Shown here: positions 7,829-18,016 of the stretch, in pieces
How the letters are laid out: every line of letters begins with the position of its first letter
Numbering within the stretch: the first letter of the stretch is position 1
Assembly (NCBI GenBank): GCA_021299335.1
Contig: JAJTGF010000005.1
Location: forward strand, 1 to 35,290
Length of the DNA: 35,290 nt
From: Cryomorphaceae bacterium
Lineage (GTDB): Bacteria; Bacteroidota; Bacteroidia; Flavobacteriales_D; Crocinitomicaceae
Direction: 5' to 3'
Position numbers and translations under genes: made by a program
Notes under the pieces: model-generated
What the model was told of the DNA's origin: nothing
The model's database searches: none
Seen by the model: the letters and a program-made list of their open reading frames with translations, nothing else

Positions 7829-8189
7829 GCAAACAGACACATCCGCAAAGAGCCGCAAAGGAACAAAGTCCAATGCCTTTACCCAGATCCTCAACGGCGA
7901 GTTTCTGACCAAATCTTTTGTGCTCGACAACCTGAACTACATTTTTTTCATCATGTTGCTTTTGCTCTTGCTGATTACCAAAGGCTATTACGGCAAGCAA
8001 CTCAACAAAGACATCGATGCTGCACAGCGCAACCTCGACCAACATTCAGCAGAATTTATTGAAGCGAAGGCTCGCCTTGAATTGGTCACGCGCCGCTACA
8101 AAATGGCTGAAAGATTAGCTGATCGCGAGTTAAAAGAAACCCAAAACGCAACAAAAGTCATCCGCATCAAAGCAAAAAAGCATGAGTAA
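7821..8189 (+). CDS. ftsL: FtsL-like cell division protein
   Basis: This 122-residue bitopic membrane protein has a basic cytoplasmic N-terminus (residues 1-35), one hydrophobic helix (about 38-57, IFFIMLLLLLLIT) and a charged helical, probably coiled-coil, extracytoplasmic part (60-110). This is the FtsL layout, and the position between rsmH and ftsI is that of ftsL. FtsL joins FtsQ and activates the FtsW-FtsI synthase. I use the start at 7821; an upstream in-frame start at 7749 lies deep in rsmH. It overlaps both neighbours by 8 bases. Sequence conservation is low, so the call rests on topology and place. Confidence 0.85.
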   Translation: MAKQTDTSAKSRKGTKSNAFTQILNGEFLTKSFVLDNLNYIFFIMLLLLLLITKGYYGKQLNKDIDAAQRNLDQHSAEFIEAKARLELVTRRYKMAERLADRELKETQNATKVIRIKAKKHE

Positions 8190-10287
8190 GGATAGAAAAT
8201 ACCTCTATTACCGCGCTTACCTGATTTATTTCGGGTTTGTGTTGATCATGGTGGGTGTTTTGTATTCCACCTTAGACTTGCAATGGAATGGCCCCGGAGT
8301 GGCTTTTGAAACCAAAGAAGGTGAGTTGCCTACGCGCGTCGCAGATCGCATTCCCCGCATGGGTCAGATTTTAGATTGCAATGAGGTGCCCTTCGTGACA
8401 AGTGTCACTTTTTACGATATCTACATGGACCCAACGGTCGTTGAGGACCAACTTTTTGATGAAAAAATCAGTGAGTTGTGCCAAGGCTTACACCGCTTGT
8501 ACCCTGAAAAATCAGCAAGGGCCTACGAAACGCAAATCAGAAAAGCGAGGGCCAATGGCGTGCGGTACTTATTGATTCGCAGAAAAGTGACCAATGATGC
8601 CCGAAAAAAATTGCGCAAGCTGCCCATTTTTGAGGAGGGGCAAATGAAGGGCGGCATCATCGACAACGTCGAGGTGATTTTGCGTAAAAAGCCTTTTGGA
8701 AACTTGCTCAATAGAACTTTGGGTTACTACAAAATAAATGGCAAAGACACTTTGCGCGTTGGAATTGAAGGTGCGTATTATAACTACCTCAAAGGCGAGC
8801 AAGGAAAAGAAATCGAACAACGCATCTCTTCTGGCTGGAAACGCACTGGAAAAATCATCAAAGATGCAGTCGAAGGTGCAGATGTCGTCTCGACGATCGA
8901 TAAAGAAATCCAGGAAGTAGCGCATTCGGAGCTCGAAAAGCAGATGATCTACATGGGGGCTGAACACGGTAGCGTGATATTGATGGAAGTTAAAACGGGC
9001 TATGTACGTGCCATTGCGAATCTCACTAAAATAAGCAAAGGAAAGTACGCTGAGAACTTCAATTATGCCATTGGCCACTTAGAGGTTCCGGGATCTACCT
9101 TTAAATTGGCCTCATTAATGGCAGGTCTCGAAGACGAGCGCTTCAAAATAACCGACAAGGTCAATGCTACGGGCTTTTATAAGGTCGGTACAGATGGAAT
9201 GTCTGACTCCAATCATGGGATGGGATATGGTACCATCACGATCCAAAAGGCATTTGAAAAATCATCGAATGTGATTTTACAACTCATCAACCGCAGTTAC
9301 CGCAATGATCCTGAAGTATTTATTGAACGACTCGAACAATTTGGTCTGACCGAAAAATTAGGCATCGACCTCGAAGGCGAGCCGCGACCTAAAGTCACCA
9401 AACCAGGTGACGCCAACTGGTCTGCACTTTCTTTGCCATGGCAAGCTGTTGGTTACGAAGTGATGCAAACCCCATTGCAAACCTTGACTTTCTACAACGC
9501 TGTTGCCAACAATGGAAAATTAGTTCGTCCGCTTTTTGTGGAGAAAATCAAACGACATGGCCAGGTCATCAAAACCTTTAAGCCAGTGGTACTCAACCCC
9601 GAAATTTGCTCTACGCATACCTTGAAAATTTTGCAAAGATGTCTAGAGGGCGTGATGATACGTGGAACTGGTAAGCAACTGAAAAGTTCCTTGTTCAGCA
9701 TTGCCGGTAAAACGGGAACGGCTCAATTACGAGGTGAAAGCGGATATCGAGATCAAAAAATAAAGGCTTATCAGGCCTCTTTTGTGGGCTATTTTCCTGC
9801 GAAGAAACCGATTTATTCTTGTATTGTTGTGATATCTCGCCCAGTTCGCGCCTATTATGGAGCGGCTGTTTCAGGAACTGTATTTGCCGAAATCGCCAAC
9901 AAAATATACGCTTCTGCGCTGCAGTACCACCGCGCAGTAAATGACCCGCGCAGCCCGCTTGCAACTGACGTACCGGTCATCAAAAGCGGACAGCGCAAAG
10001 ACCTCACTTATTTACTCAAACAGCTCAATGTACGCTACCAACTCAATTCTTCGAGTGAGTGGGTTCAAGGAGATACCACAAATCAACGCTTGCAAGTTCA
10101 GCACAAGGCAATTGTTACCCAAAAGGTACCCAACGTCAATGGCATGAGCGCAAAAGATGCAGTCTACTTATTAGAGTCTAGGGGTTTAATTGTGCGCTTG
10201 ATCGGAAAGGGGCAGGTGTATAGCCAGTCGGTAGCGGCGGGTCAGCCATTGGTAAAAGGACAATTAATCAAAATCAAATTACACTAA
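8182..10287 (+). CDS. ftsI: Septal transpeptidase FtsI/PBP3 with PASTA domain
   Basis: This monofunctional class B penicillin-binding protein of 701 residues crosslinks septal peptidoglycan. It has an N-terminal helix (about 11-30), a dimerisation/pedestal region (45-240), and the transpeptidase domain with all three active-site motifs: Ser305-x-x-Lys308 (STFK), Ser361-Ser-Asn363 and Lys510-Thr-Gly-Thr. A C-terminal PASTA repeat occupies about residues 635-701 (VPNVNGMSAKDAVYLLESRG), which makes it longer than the E. coli enzyme and is common in Bacteroidota. It overlaps ftsL by 8 bases and is followed two bases later by murE (TAAAAATG). Confidence 0.96.
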   Translation: MSKDRKYLYYRAYLIYFGFVLIMVGVLYSTLDLQWNGPGVAFETKEGELPTRVADRIPRMGQILDCNEVPFVTSVTFYDIYMDPTVVEDQLFDEKISELCQGLHRLYPEKSARAYETQIRKARANGVRYLLIRRKVTNDARKKLRKLPIFEEGQMKGGIIDNVEVILRKKPFGNLLNRTLGYYKINGKDTLRVGIEGAYYNYLKGEQGKEIEQRISSGWKRTGKIIKDAVEGADVVSTIDKEIQEVAHSELEKQMIYMGAEHGSVILMEVKTGYVRAIANLTKISKGKYAENFNYAIGHLEVPGSTFKLASLMAGLEDERFKITDKVNATGFYKVGTDGMSDSNHGMGYGTITIQKAFEKSSNVILQLINRSYRNDPEVFIERLEQFGLTEKLGIDLEGEPRPKVTKPGDANWSALSLPWQAVGYEVMQTPLQTLTFYNAVANNGKLVRPLFVEKIKRHGQVIKTFKPVVLNPEICSTHTLKILQRCLEGVMIRGTGKQLKSSLFSIAGKTGTAQLRGESGYRDQKIKAYQASFVGYFPAKKPIYSCIVVISRPVRAYYGAAVSGTVFAEIANKIYASALQYHRAVNDPRSPLATDVPVIKSGQRKDLTYLLKQLNVRYQLNSSSEWVQGDTTNQRLQVQHKAIVTQKVPNVNGMSAKDAVYLLESRGLIVRLIGKGQVYSQSVAAGQPLVKGQLIKIKLH

Positions 10288-10289
10288 AA

Positions 10290-11747
10290 ATGAATCAATT
10301 ACAGCAGCTTTTTACCAACATCCCTTTCACCCTCCTCCAAGGTGAAATGTCGGAGCTGCCTACAGCGCTTGTTTTTGATTCAAGAAAAGCTCATAAAGAC
10401 ACGCTCTTTTGCTGCATGGTCGGTACCCAAACCGATGGGCATGCCTATGTACAGCAAGCTTATGCACAAGGTTGTCGCTTGTTTGTAACCCAACAGCAAA
10501 TAGCTTTACCACCTGACGCTGCCATTATTCAGGTGGAAAGTACGAATGTAGCACTTGGCGAATTAGCTTGTGCATTTTATGGTCATCCTTCCAAAGAACT
10601 GACCTTAGTCGGTGTGACTGGTACCAACGGCAAAACCACCACTGCAACCTTACTGCACGATCTTTTTAGTCAATTGGGTTTTTATTGTGGCTTGTTGTCC
10701 ACGGTTGTCAATAAAATCGGCACGCAAGCGATTGCTGCTACCCATACTACCCCTGACCCTGTATCGTTAAATGCCTTGTTGCGCCAAATGGTGAACCAAG
10801 GATGCCAGTATTGCTTCATGGAAGTGAGTTCGCATGCCATTGACCAAGGTCGCATTGCGGGCTTGCAATTTGCAGCGGCAGGTTTTACCAATATTACGCA
10901 TGATCACCTCGACTATCACCATACGTTTGCCGAGTATTTGCGCGTGAAAAAAGCATTTTTTGACGGGCTTCCATCTACTGCGGTTGCGCTTGTCAATACC
11001 GATGACAAAAACGGTTTGGTCATGCTGCAAAACACGCGCGCCAAACGCCAAACTTATGCGCTCAAAACCCCAGCAGATTTCAAAGGAAAAATTATTGAAA
11101 ATAGTTTAGGTGGCTTGATTTTACAAATCAATGGGCAAGAGGTACATACCCGTTTAGTGGGTGCATTCAATGCCTCTAATTTATTGTTGGTCTATGGATT
11201 GGCAATTGGTTTGGGCCAAGAACCACTAGAGGTATTGCGTGTTTTGAGTCAACTCACGCATGTGGCAGGCCGCTTTGAGCACCTCAGCAGTCCGAAAGGG
11301 ATTACGGCTATTGTCGACTACGCCCATACGCCGGATGCCCTCGAAAATGTATTGTTGACGATTGCTGCTTTTCAGAAAGAACACCGCATCATTACTGTTG
11401 TAGGTTGTGGCGGCGATCGCGACAAAGAGAAGCGCCCAAAAATGGCGGCAATTGCAGCGGCCAGAAGCCAGCAAGTGGTGCTAACCTCCGACAACCCACG
11501 CACCGAAGATCCACAGCAAATCATTGCAGATATGGAAGCTGGCTTAGATGCCGCTGCCGCTAGCCGCACCATAGCTGTACTCGATCGCAAACAAGCCATC
11601 AAGACGGCTTTGCTCATGGCGCAACCCGGGGATATCATTTTAATTGCGGGCAAGGGACACGAAACCTATCAAGAAATCAACGGCGTCCGCAGCGATTTTG
11701 ACGACGTCGCTATTACCAAAGAACTTTTTAACCAACTCGATAAATAA
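10290..11747 (+). CDS. murE: UDP-MurNAc-L-Ala-D-Glu:meso-DAP ligase
   Basis: This cytoplasmic Mur ligase adds the third amino acid of the peptidoglycan stem peptide with ATP. The length of 485 residues is typical. The ATP loop [15 protein letters not shown] is at about residues 108-122 and is followed by the [13 protein letters not shown] and [13 protein letters not shown] blocks. The substrate motif DNPR (residues 401-404, in SDNPRTEDP) is the form found in enzymes that add meso-diaminopimelate rather than lysine, so the cell wall should be of the DAP type. The final part, [14 protein letters not shown], is also conserved. It is flanked by ftsI and mraY with gaps of two and one bases. Confidence 0.97.
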   Translation: MNQLQQLFTNIPFTLLQGEMSELPTALVFDSRKAHKDTLFCCMVGTQTDGHAYVQQAYAQGCRLFVTQQQIALPPDAAIIQVESTNVALGELACAFYGHPSKELTLVGVTGTNGKTTTATLLHDLFSQLGFYCGLLSTVVNKIGTQAIAATHTTPDPVSLNALLRQMVNQGCQYCFMEVSSHAIDQGRIAGLQFAAAGFTNITHDHLDYHHTFAEYLRVKKAFFDGLPSTAVALVNTDDKNGLVMLQNTRAKRQTYALKTPADFKGKIIENSLGGLILQINGQEVHTRLVGAFNASNLLLVYGLAIGLGQEPLEVLRVLSQLTHVAGRFEHLSSPKGITAIVDYAHTPDALENVLLTIAAFQKEHRIITVVGCGGDRDKEKRPKMAAIAAARSQQVVLTSDNPRTEDPQQIIADMEAGLDAAAASRTIAVLDRKQAIKTALLMAQPGDIILIAGKGHETYQEINGVRSDFDDVAITKELFNQLDK

Positions 11748-11748
11748 C

Positions 11749-12993
11749 ATGTTGTATTATTTGTTTTCCTGGCTTGATCATCTGAATTTTCCTGGTGCAG
11801 GCTTGTTTCAATTTATTTCTTTTCGCGCTTCTTTGGCGCTGATCACGTCATTGGTGGTTTCCGTGATCATCGGTAAACGCATTATTGCGCGCCTGCGCCG
11901 CCAACAAATCGGAGAGACGGTCCGCGACCTAGGATTGGCAGGTCAATTAGAAAAATCAGGAACGCCAACCATGGGCGGCTTGATCATTTTGGCGGCTATT
12001 TTGGTGCCCACACTATTATTTGCAAAGCTTCAAAATGTGTATGTAATCACGATGCTCATTGCAACTGTTTGGCTCGGACTCATTGGTTTTTTAGACGACT
12101 ACATCAAAGTTTTTAGAAAGAACAAAGAGGGACTAAAGGGAACTTCTAAGATTATTGGTCAGATCGGCGTTGGGCTCATCGTAGGAGGTATTTTATATTT
12201 CTCTAATGATGTCGTGGTTCATAAAAGAGTAGCTGCGGATTATCAATTGCAAGCGGATGAATCTTTTGTTACGCACGAGCACGCGCAAAATGCAGGTGAA
12301 AATTACAAATGGATCCGCACCGACGACATGACTACCACTATTCCTTTTTTCAAAGGAAATGAATTCAATTACAACTGGCTGATTGGCGACACCAATAAGT
12401 CATATGGCTGGCTCATCTTTATTCCGATTGTCATTTTTATCGTGATTGCGGTTTCGAATGGGGCCAACATGACCGATGGCTTAGATGGCTTGGCAACGGG
12501 TACTTCGGCAATAGTTGGTTTGGCACTCGCTGTGTTGGCTTATGTGAGCTCGCATGCCAAATTCGCCGATTACCTCAACGTGATGTACATCCCAGAGGCC
12601 GAAGAGCTCGTGATTTTCATCGCCGCTTTTGTCGGTGCATGCGTCGGCTTCTTGTGGTACAATGCTTTTCCAGCACAGGTTTTCATGGGAGACACCGGCA
12701 GTTTGGCTTTGGGCGGAATAATTGCCGTCTTTGCCATTGCCATTCGCAAAGAATTGCTCATTCCGGTTTTGTGTGGCATCTTTCTAATAGAGAATGTATC
12801 TGTCATGCTCCAGGTGGGTTATTTCAAGTTCACCAAAAGTCGATATGGCGAGGGTAGGCGCATCTTCTTGATGGCCCCGCTGCATCACCACTATCAGAAA
12901 CAAGGCATCCACGAAGCCAAGATTGTCGCCAGATTTTGGATTGTCGCGGTGCTATTGGCTGTCATCACAATTGTAACGCTCAAATTGCGCTAA
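11749..12993 (+). CDS. mraY: Phospho-N-acetylmuramoyl-pentapeptide transferase
   Basis: MraY makes lipid I by moving phospho-MurNAc-pentapeptide onto undecaprenyl phosphate in the inner membrane. The 414-residue protein has about ten helices. Active-site motifs are visible: Asp-Asp at 116-117 (GFLDDYIKV), [12 protein letters not shown] at 240-251, [12 protein letters not shown] at 312-323 and the APLHHHYQ histidine motif near the end. It is about 50 residues longer than the E. coli enzyme because of a hydrophilic insert at roughly 153-220, which also occurs in other Bacteroidota. I start at 11749, one base after the murE stop; an earlier start at 11644 would lie inside murE. Confidence 0.97.
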   Translation: MLYYLFSWLDHLNFPGAGLFQFISFRASLALITSLVVSVIIGKRIIARLRRQQIGETVRDLGLAGQLEKSGTPTMGGLIILAAILVPTLLFAKLQNVYVITMLIATVWLGLIGFLDDYIKVFRKNKEGLKGTSKIIGQIGVGLIVGGILYFSNDVVVHKRVAADYQLQADESFVTHEHAQNAGENYKWIRTDDMTTTIPFFKGNEFNYNWLIGDTNKSYGWLIFIPIVIFIVIAVSNGANMTDGLDGLATGTSAIVGLALAVLAYVSSHAKFADYLNVMYIPEAEELVIFIAAFVGACVGFLWYNAFPAQVFMGDTGSLALGGIIAVFAIAIRKELLIPVLCGIFLIENVSVMLQVGYFKFTKSRYGEGRRIFLMAPLHHHYQKQGIHEAKIVARFWIVAVLLAVITIVTLKLR

Positions 12994-12995
12994 AA

Positions 12996-14342
12996 ATGGA
13001 GGCTCAAAATCGCTTGCTTGTTATTCTAGGCGCCGGAGAATCTGGCGTTGGAGCAGCTATTTTAGCCAAGGCAAAAGGATGGCGCGTATTCGTTTCTGAC
13101 GGCGCAAGTATAAAACCTTCTTTTCAAGAAGAGCTGGGTTCACATGGAGTTGAATTTGAGGCCGAGCAGCATACCATGGATAAAATATTGGCTGCTGATT
13201 TATTGATTAAATCTCCAGGAATTCCAGAGAAAACGGCACTCATGCAGGCCATTCGCGCAAAAGGAATCAAAGTCATTTCCGAAATAGAATTTGCCGGCTA
13301 TTACTCTTCTGCCAAGCACATTTGCATTACAGGAAGCAACGGCAAAACAACCACTACCATGTGGTGCTATCATATCCTCAAAAAGGCGGGCCTCAATGTC
13401 GGTTTGGCAGGAAATGTAGGGCAGAGTTTTGCAAAGCAAGTGGCCACAGCGCATTATGATTATTACGTGTTGGAGCTCAGTTCTTTTCAGCTCGACGACA
13501 TGTATGACTTCAGGGCAGACATCGCCATTCTAACGAATATTACCCCGGATCACCTCGACCGCTACAATTACCAAATGGAAAATTATGTCCGAGCTAAATT
13601 CCGCATCCTTCAAAATCAAACGGCAGCAGATTTCTTCATTTACAATGCCGATGACGCTACCATAACTTCTCAACTGAAGCAATTTCAGACCACGACTCAA
13701 TTGCTTCCTTTTTCCATGAATGTCGCCCAAAATCCGGGGGGCTTTGCAGATCAAAAACAACTATACATCAATATAAACAAACAACAACTCACCATGTCTA
13801 TTCACGAATTAGCTCTCAAAGGGAAACACAACACCCAAAATGCGCTTGCAGCAGGTATTGCAGCAAGGCTCGTTGAAATCCGCACGGATATCGTGCGCGA
13901 AAGCCTACAAGATTTTGTCAATGTCGAGCACAGGATGGAATTCGTAGCCAAAGTCAACGGCATTGAATTTATTAACGATTCTAAAGCGACAAATATCAAT
14001 GCTGCTTGGTTTGCGCTCGAATCCATGGAAAAACCTACCGTTTGGATAGTCGGAGGCGTCGATAAAGGCAACGATTACAGCGAACTTTTTGAACTTGCTA
14101 CGCAAAAAGTAAAAGCCATTGTTTGTCTTGGTCTAGACAATCAGAAAATCATCGAGGCATTCAAAGACAAAGTCGAGGTCATTGTAGAGGCAAAATCTGC
14201 TAATGAGGCGGTTTCTTTTGCCTATCAATTGGCGGGTAAGGACGATGCTGTTTTGCTTTCGCCGGCGTGTGCTAGTTTTGATTTGTTCAGCAGCTACGAA
14301 GACCGTGGCCAGCAATTTAAGCAAGCTGTTCGCATGTTATAA
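12996..14342 (+). CDS. murD: UDP-MurNAc-L-alanine:D-glutamate ligase
   Basis: This cytoplasmic ligase adds D-glutamate, the second stem-peptide residue. It has 448 residues, the normal size. A Rossmann-like N-terminal part begins LVILGAGESGVGAAI. The ATP loop ITGSNGKTTTTMWC is at about 111-124, followed by ELSSFQLDDMYDFRADIAIL and TNITPDHLDRY. The C-terminal part has FINDSKATNINAAWFAL and a Gly-Gly-Val-Asp-Lys-Gly turn, then LLSPACASFDLF near the end, all MurD features. The start at 12996 follows the mraY stop by two bases (TAAAAATG). Confidence 0.97.
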   Translation: MEAQNRLLVILGAGESGVGAAILAKAKGWRVFVSDGASIKPSFQEELGSHGVEFEAEQHTMDKILAADLLIKSPGIPEKTALMQAIRAKGIKVISEIEFAGYYSSAKHICITGSNGKTTTTMWCYHILKKAGLNVGLAGNVGQSFAKQVATAHYDYYVLELSSFQLDDMYDFRADIAILTNITPDHLDRYNYQMENYVRAKFRILQNQTAADFFIYNADDATITSQLKQFQTTTQLLPFSMNVAQNPGGFADQKQLYININKQQLTMSIHELALKGKHNTQNALAAGIAARLVEIRTDIVRESLQDFVNVEHRMEFVAKVNGIEFINDSKATNINAAWFALESMEKPTVWIVGGVDKGNDYSELFELATQKVKAIVCLGLDNQKIIEAFKDKVEVIVEAKSANEAVSFAYQLAGKDDAVLLSPACASFDLFSSYEDRGQQFKQAVRML

Positions 14343-14350
14343 TACTGGCA

Positions 14351-15550
14351 ATGAGATCCTATCTATCCTATCTAAAGGGCGACCCCGTTATTTGGATCAT
14401 TACCTTGTTAATGATGGCTTTTTCGTTGGTCACGGTGTATAGTTTTGTGCCCATCTTGATCAAGATAGAAGGGGGTTCTCCATTTTTATACCTTTTCAAG
14501 CACCTTGTTTATGTAGTGCTCGGTTTTGGCGCCATGTATGCCATTCATCGCATTCAGGCCAAATACATCAGTCAGTTGGCAAAATTTGCGTATTACCTTG
14601 GATTGGCTTTACTGCTTTTCACTTGGTTTTTTGGCGCAGAAGTCAATGGTGCAGGTCGCTGGATCCGCATTCCAATACCGTTTGTGAGCCTCACCTTTCA
14701 ATCCTCGGATTTTGCCAAATTGGCGCTTATTCTATACTTGAGTAAATTACTGGTGAAAAAACAGCCCAAGCTAGACAATTGGCGCGACGGTGTATTTCCG
14801 CTCTTGTTGCCAATTGCGGCCACATGTGTGCTCATTCTCAAAGATAATTTTTCAACGGCTGCCATGTTGTTTATGCTCAGCATGATCATGCTCTACATTG
14901 GCAGGGTTCCATTTTTAAAATTATTGACAATGGCGGGTGTCGGAGTGGCGACTGTTTTCATGATTATAGGCTTGCACCTCGCGCTGCCCGAAGCCAATAT
15001 TTTACCGCGCTACGATACCTGGATGAACCGAATTGACAACAGGGTAGATGCAGCTGATCAGAGCATTGAGAGTTTGCAAGCCAATCAGCAAGCCAATAAT
15101 GCAAAATTGGCCATATCAGTTGGCTCCGTTTTCGGTCAAGGGGTTGGCGATGGCAAGCTCAAAGAGTTTTTACCCGAAGCTTATGCGGATTTTTATTACG
15201 CCACCTTCGTGGAAGAATTTGGTTTTGTGTCTGCTTTTATTTTGGTGCTCCTCTACCTGATTCTACTTTATCGCATCATTCGTTTTGCACTCAAAACACA
15301 AGACTTATTTCAAAGCTATGTTGCTTTGGGTATCGGTATTCATTTACTGACGCAAGCCAGTGTCAACATGCTGGTGTGCACTGGTGTATTTCCGGTTACA
15401 GGTCAAAACATGCCCTTTTTAGCGATGGGTGGCTCTGCCTTAGTGATGGCCTGTGTTTCGATAGGCGTGGTGCAGTCCTTTGCCAAAGAATTACCCAAAA
15501 ACGAACAAGAGCAACAATTTGCAAGTCCAGAAGAAAATGAAATTGACTAA
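14351..15550 (+). CDS. ftsW: Septal peptidoglycan glycosyltransferase FtsW
   Basis: FtsW is a SEDS-family polymerase that works with FtsI to build septal glycan from lipid II. The 399-residue protein has about ten helices. Family landmarks are NGAGRWIRIPI with FQSSDFAKLALILYLS (usually written FQPSE; here Ser-Asp), SVGSVFGQGVGDGKLKEFLP and PEAYADFYYATFVEEFG at about residues 272-290, which contains the Asp aligned with the catalytic residue. RodA is a sister protein, but the place between murD and murG points to FtsW. It ends in a polar tail and overlaps murG by 14 bases. Confidence 0.95.
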   Translation: MRSYLSYLKGDPVIWIITLLMMAFSLVTVYSFVPILIKIEGGSPFLYLFKHLVYVVLGFGAMYAIHRIQAKYISQLAKFAYYLGLALLLFTWFFGAEVNGAGRWIRIPIPFVSLTFQSSDFAKLALILYLSKLLVKKQPKLDNWRDGVFPLLLPIAATCVLILKDNFSTAAMLFMLSMIMLYIGRVPFLKLLTMAGVGVATVFMIIGLHLALPEANILPRYDTWMNRIDNRVDAADQSIESLQANQQANNAKLAISVGSVFGQGVGDGKLKEFLPEAYADFYYATFVEEFGFVSAFILVLLYLILLYRIIRFALKTQDLFQSYVALGIGIHLLTQASVNMLVCTGVFPVTGQNMPFLAMGGSALVMACVSIGVVQSFAKELPKNEQEQQFASPEENEID

Positions 15551-16640
15551 GATTATTATTTCAGGAGGAGGCACCGGTGGTCATATTTTTCCAGCTTTGG
15601 CAATAGCGGATGAAATCAAGCGCAGAAATGCGGCAGCAGATATTTTGTTCATAGGTGCCGAGGGCAAAATGGAAATGGATAAAGTGCCGCAAGCAGGATA
15701 CCCAATTGTTGGCTTGCCTATTGTTGGCCTGCAAAGAAAACTGACCTTAAAAAATGCATTGCTTCCCTTTAAACTTGTGCTGAGCTTAGCGAAGGTGTAT
15801 TTCGTGATCCGACGTTTTAAACCTGAGTTGGTTATTGGAGTTGGTGGCTACGCAAGTGGCCCAACGCTTCAGATGGCACAACTTCTTGGGATCCCGACAC
15901 TATTACAAGAACAAAATTCTTATCCCGGCAAGACCAACCAGCTCTTGGCGAAAAAAGCTAAAGCCATTTGTGTGGCCTATCCAGGTATGGAGAAGTATTT
16001 TCCTGCGACCAAAATCAATTTAACGGGCAACCCTGTGAGGGCCAATCTCATCCCTGCGCTTTCTGGCCTAACGAGTGAGGCGGCCACTCATTTTGGTTTG
16101 GCAAGCGACAAACCAACATTATTTGTGATGGGCGGTAGTTTAGGTGCCAAAACTCTTAATGTAGCGATGAAAGCCGCGTTGGATCATTTCAAAACCAACT
16201 CGTTTCAATTGCTTTGGCAGTGTGGCAAGTCTTACGAACAAGAACTAGCCAATTTCCAAGATGCGCTACCTGAAAATGTGAAGGTGTTTCCTTTTATCCA
16301 ACGCATGGATCTCGCTTATGCGCTTTCAACTGTAATTGTGTCGAGGGCAGGTGCACTTTCTGTAAGTGAATTGGCGTTGGTTGGCAAGCCCGCTATTCTC
16401 GTGCCATCGCCTAATGTAGCTGAAGACCATCAAACAAAAAATGCCCGCGCGCTCGTAGACCGCTCAGCTGCTTTATTGGTCGCCGATTTGCAAGCGCAGC
16501 AAGAACTTCTCTCCACAGCACTGCACTTGCTCCAAGATCCTGCGCAACAAGCAGCTTTGTCTGCCGAACTTAAGGCAATGGCTTTGCCCAACGCGACAAA
16601 AGATATTGTAGATGTTTGTGAAAAAGTAGCTCAAAAATGA
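15537..16640 (+). CDS. murG: UDP-GlcNAc:lipid I GlcNAc transferase
   Basis: MurG converts lipid I to lipid II on the cytoplasmic face of the membrane. It has 367 residues, two Rossmann-like domains of the GT-B fold, and the hallmark GGGTGGHIFPALAIADEI near residues 9-26. Other conserved blocks are GVGGYASGP, LQEQNSYPGKTN, FVMGGSLGAKTLN and VSRAGALSVSELALVGKP, which carries donor-binding residues. The start at 15537 (MKLTKIIISGG) lies inside the last codons of ftsW; an upstream in-frame start at 15480 would add residues not found in the family. The stop overlaps the murC start (ATGA). Confidence 0.97.
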   Translation: MKLTKIIISGGGTGGHIFPALAIADEIKRRNAAADILFIGAEGKMEMDKVPQAGYPIVGLPIVGLQRKLTLKNALLPFKLVLSLAKVYFVIRRFKPELVIGVGGYASGPTLQMAQLLGIPTLLQEQNSYPGKTNQLLAKKAKAICVAYPGMEKYFPATKINLTGNPVRANLIPALSGLTSEAATHFGLASDKPTLFVMGGSLGAKTLNVAMKAALDHFKTNSFQLLWQCGKSYEQELANFQDALPENVKVFPFIQRMDLAYALSTVIVSRAGALSVSELALVGKPAILVPSPNVAEDHQTKNARALVDRSAALLVADLQAQQELLSTALHLLQDPAQQAALSAELKAMALPNATKDIVDVCEKVAQK

Positions 16641-18016
16641 AACAGCTCGGCGCATTTAACAAAGTTTATTTTGTAGGTATCGGCGGTATCGGTATGAGTG
16701 CGCTCGCTCGGTTTTTCAAGTTTCAAGGAAAACAAGTAGCAGGATATGACAAAGTTGAAACACCTTTGACCCAAGCCTTGATTGCAGAGGGAATGGACCT
16801 TCATTTCGAAGATTTGGGTGCGGACATCCCTGCGGATTTTCAGGACCCTGAGCAGACGCTCATTATTTATACCCCTGCCATCAAAGAGCTCGGTGAATTG
16901 ACTTATTTCAAAGCACATTCGTTTACCATTCTCAAACGTGCTGAAGTACTTGGACTACTCACTAAAACCTTTCAAGGACTTTGTGTAGCGGGTACCCATG
17001 GTAAAACCACTACAAGTTCATTGCTGGCTTATTTATTGACGGAAATAGAAGTTGGATGTACCGCTTTTTTAGGGGGTATTGCCAGTAATTTTGATTCGAA
17101 TTTGGTGCTGAACGCCAAGAGCCCATATGCAGTGATCGAAGCCGATGAGTTTGACCGAAGTTTTTTGCAATTGTCACCGTTTGCGGCGATCATCACTGCT
17201 GCAGACCCGGATCATTTGGATATTTATGGGAGCAATGATGCTTTTGTTGAAGGTTTTCGTCAGTTCACGATGCGCATCGATCCCAAAGGATTTTGTATCC
17301 AAAAAGAAGGCTTAGCGCTACAGAGTTTGGCGCCGGTGTTCACCTATGGCATCAATTCAAGTACAGCGCATTATAGCTTTTCAAATTTGCGTTTTGAAAA
17401 CGGTTTTCAGGTTGCCGACCTGCGGATGGGTACGCAGCATTTTGAGGGTTTTGAACTGGGTTTACCCGGTATTCACAATGCCGAAAATGCACTTGGTTGT
17501 ATTGCACTGCTCCATTGCATGGGGTTCGAGGCCAACTCATTGAGGTCTGCACTCAAAAGTTTCAAAGGTGTCAAAAGACGATTTGAGTACCATCTGCGCA
17601 CGCCTGATTTAGTCTACATCGATGATTACGCGCATCATCCGACGGAAATCAATGCCCTAATTTCCTCAGTTCGTTCAATGTATCCCGGTTGGCCCATTAC
17701 AGGAATTTTTCAGCCACATTTATTTTCGAGAACCAAGGATTTTGCGCAAGATTTTGCTACTTCGCTCTCGCAGTTGGATGCACTCTACTTGTTGCCGATT
17801 TATCCAGCTCGCGAACTGCCCATTCCGGGGGTGAGCAGCGATTGGTTGGCAGAAATAACTGCGCTCCCAAACAAAAGCGTATTGCAAGCCCATGAGGTAT
17901 TGACCGCACTTCAGAAAAAACAAAAGGGTGTCATTTTGACGATTGGCGCGGGTGATATTGATCGCTTGGTCGGGCCGCTCACAGATTTATTGAAAATGCA
18001 AACCAACCACTCATGA
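16637..18016 (+). CDS. murC: UDP-N-acetylmuramate:L-alanine ligase
   Basis: This is the first Mur ligase, which attaches L-alanine to UDP-MurNAc in the cytoplasm. It has 459 residues. The N-terminal UDP-binding loop VYFVGIGGIGMSALARFF is at about 10-27, and the ATP loop CVAGTHGKTTTSSLLAYLL at about 116-134. EADEFDRSFL, TAADPDHLDIYG, YIDDYAHHPTEI and GIFQPHLFSRTKDF are all characteristic of MurC. It overlaps murG and ftsQ by four bases on each side (ATGA), so translation is probably coupled along murG-murC-ftsQ. Confidence 0.97.
   Translation: MKQLGAFNKVYFVGIGGIGMSALARFFKFQGKQVAGYDKVETPLTQALIAEGMDLHFEDLGADIPADFQDPEQTLIIYTPAIKELGELTYFKAHSFTILKRAEVLGLLTKTFQGLCVAGTHGKTTTSSLLAYLLTEIEVGCTAFLGGIASNFDSNLVLNAKSPYAVIEADEFDRSFLQLSPFAAIITAADPDHLDIYGSNDAFVEGFRQFTMRIDPKGFCIQKEGLALQSLAPVFTYGINSSTAHYSFSNLRFENGFQVADLRMGTQHFEGFELGLPGIHNAENALGCIALLHCMGFEANSLRSALKSFKGVKRRFEYHLRTPDLVYIDDYAHHPTEINALISSVRSMYPGWPITGIFQPHLFSRTKDFAQDFATSLSQLDALYLLPIYPARELPIPGVSSDWLAEITALPNKSVLQAHEVLTALQKKQKGVILTIGAGDIDRLVGPLTDLLKMQTNHS

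Noticed and set aside
8569-9078. A 169-codon open frame antisense to ftsI
   Set aside because: It overlaps the conserved pedestal region of ftsI and has no signal, domain or promoter of its own.
10290-18016. Absence of murF and ddl taken as a deletion
   Set aside because: dcw clusters of Bacteroidota commonly have these genes elsewhere, and there is no scar or remnant here.
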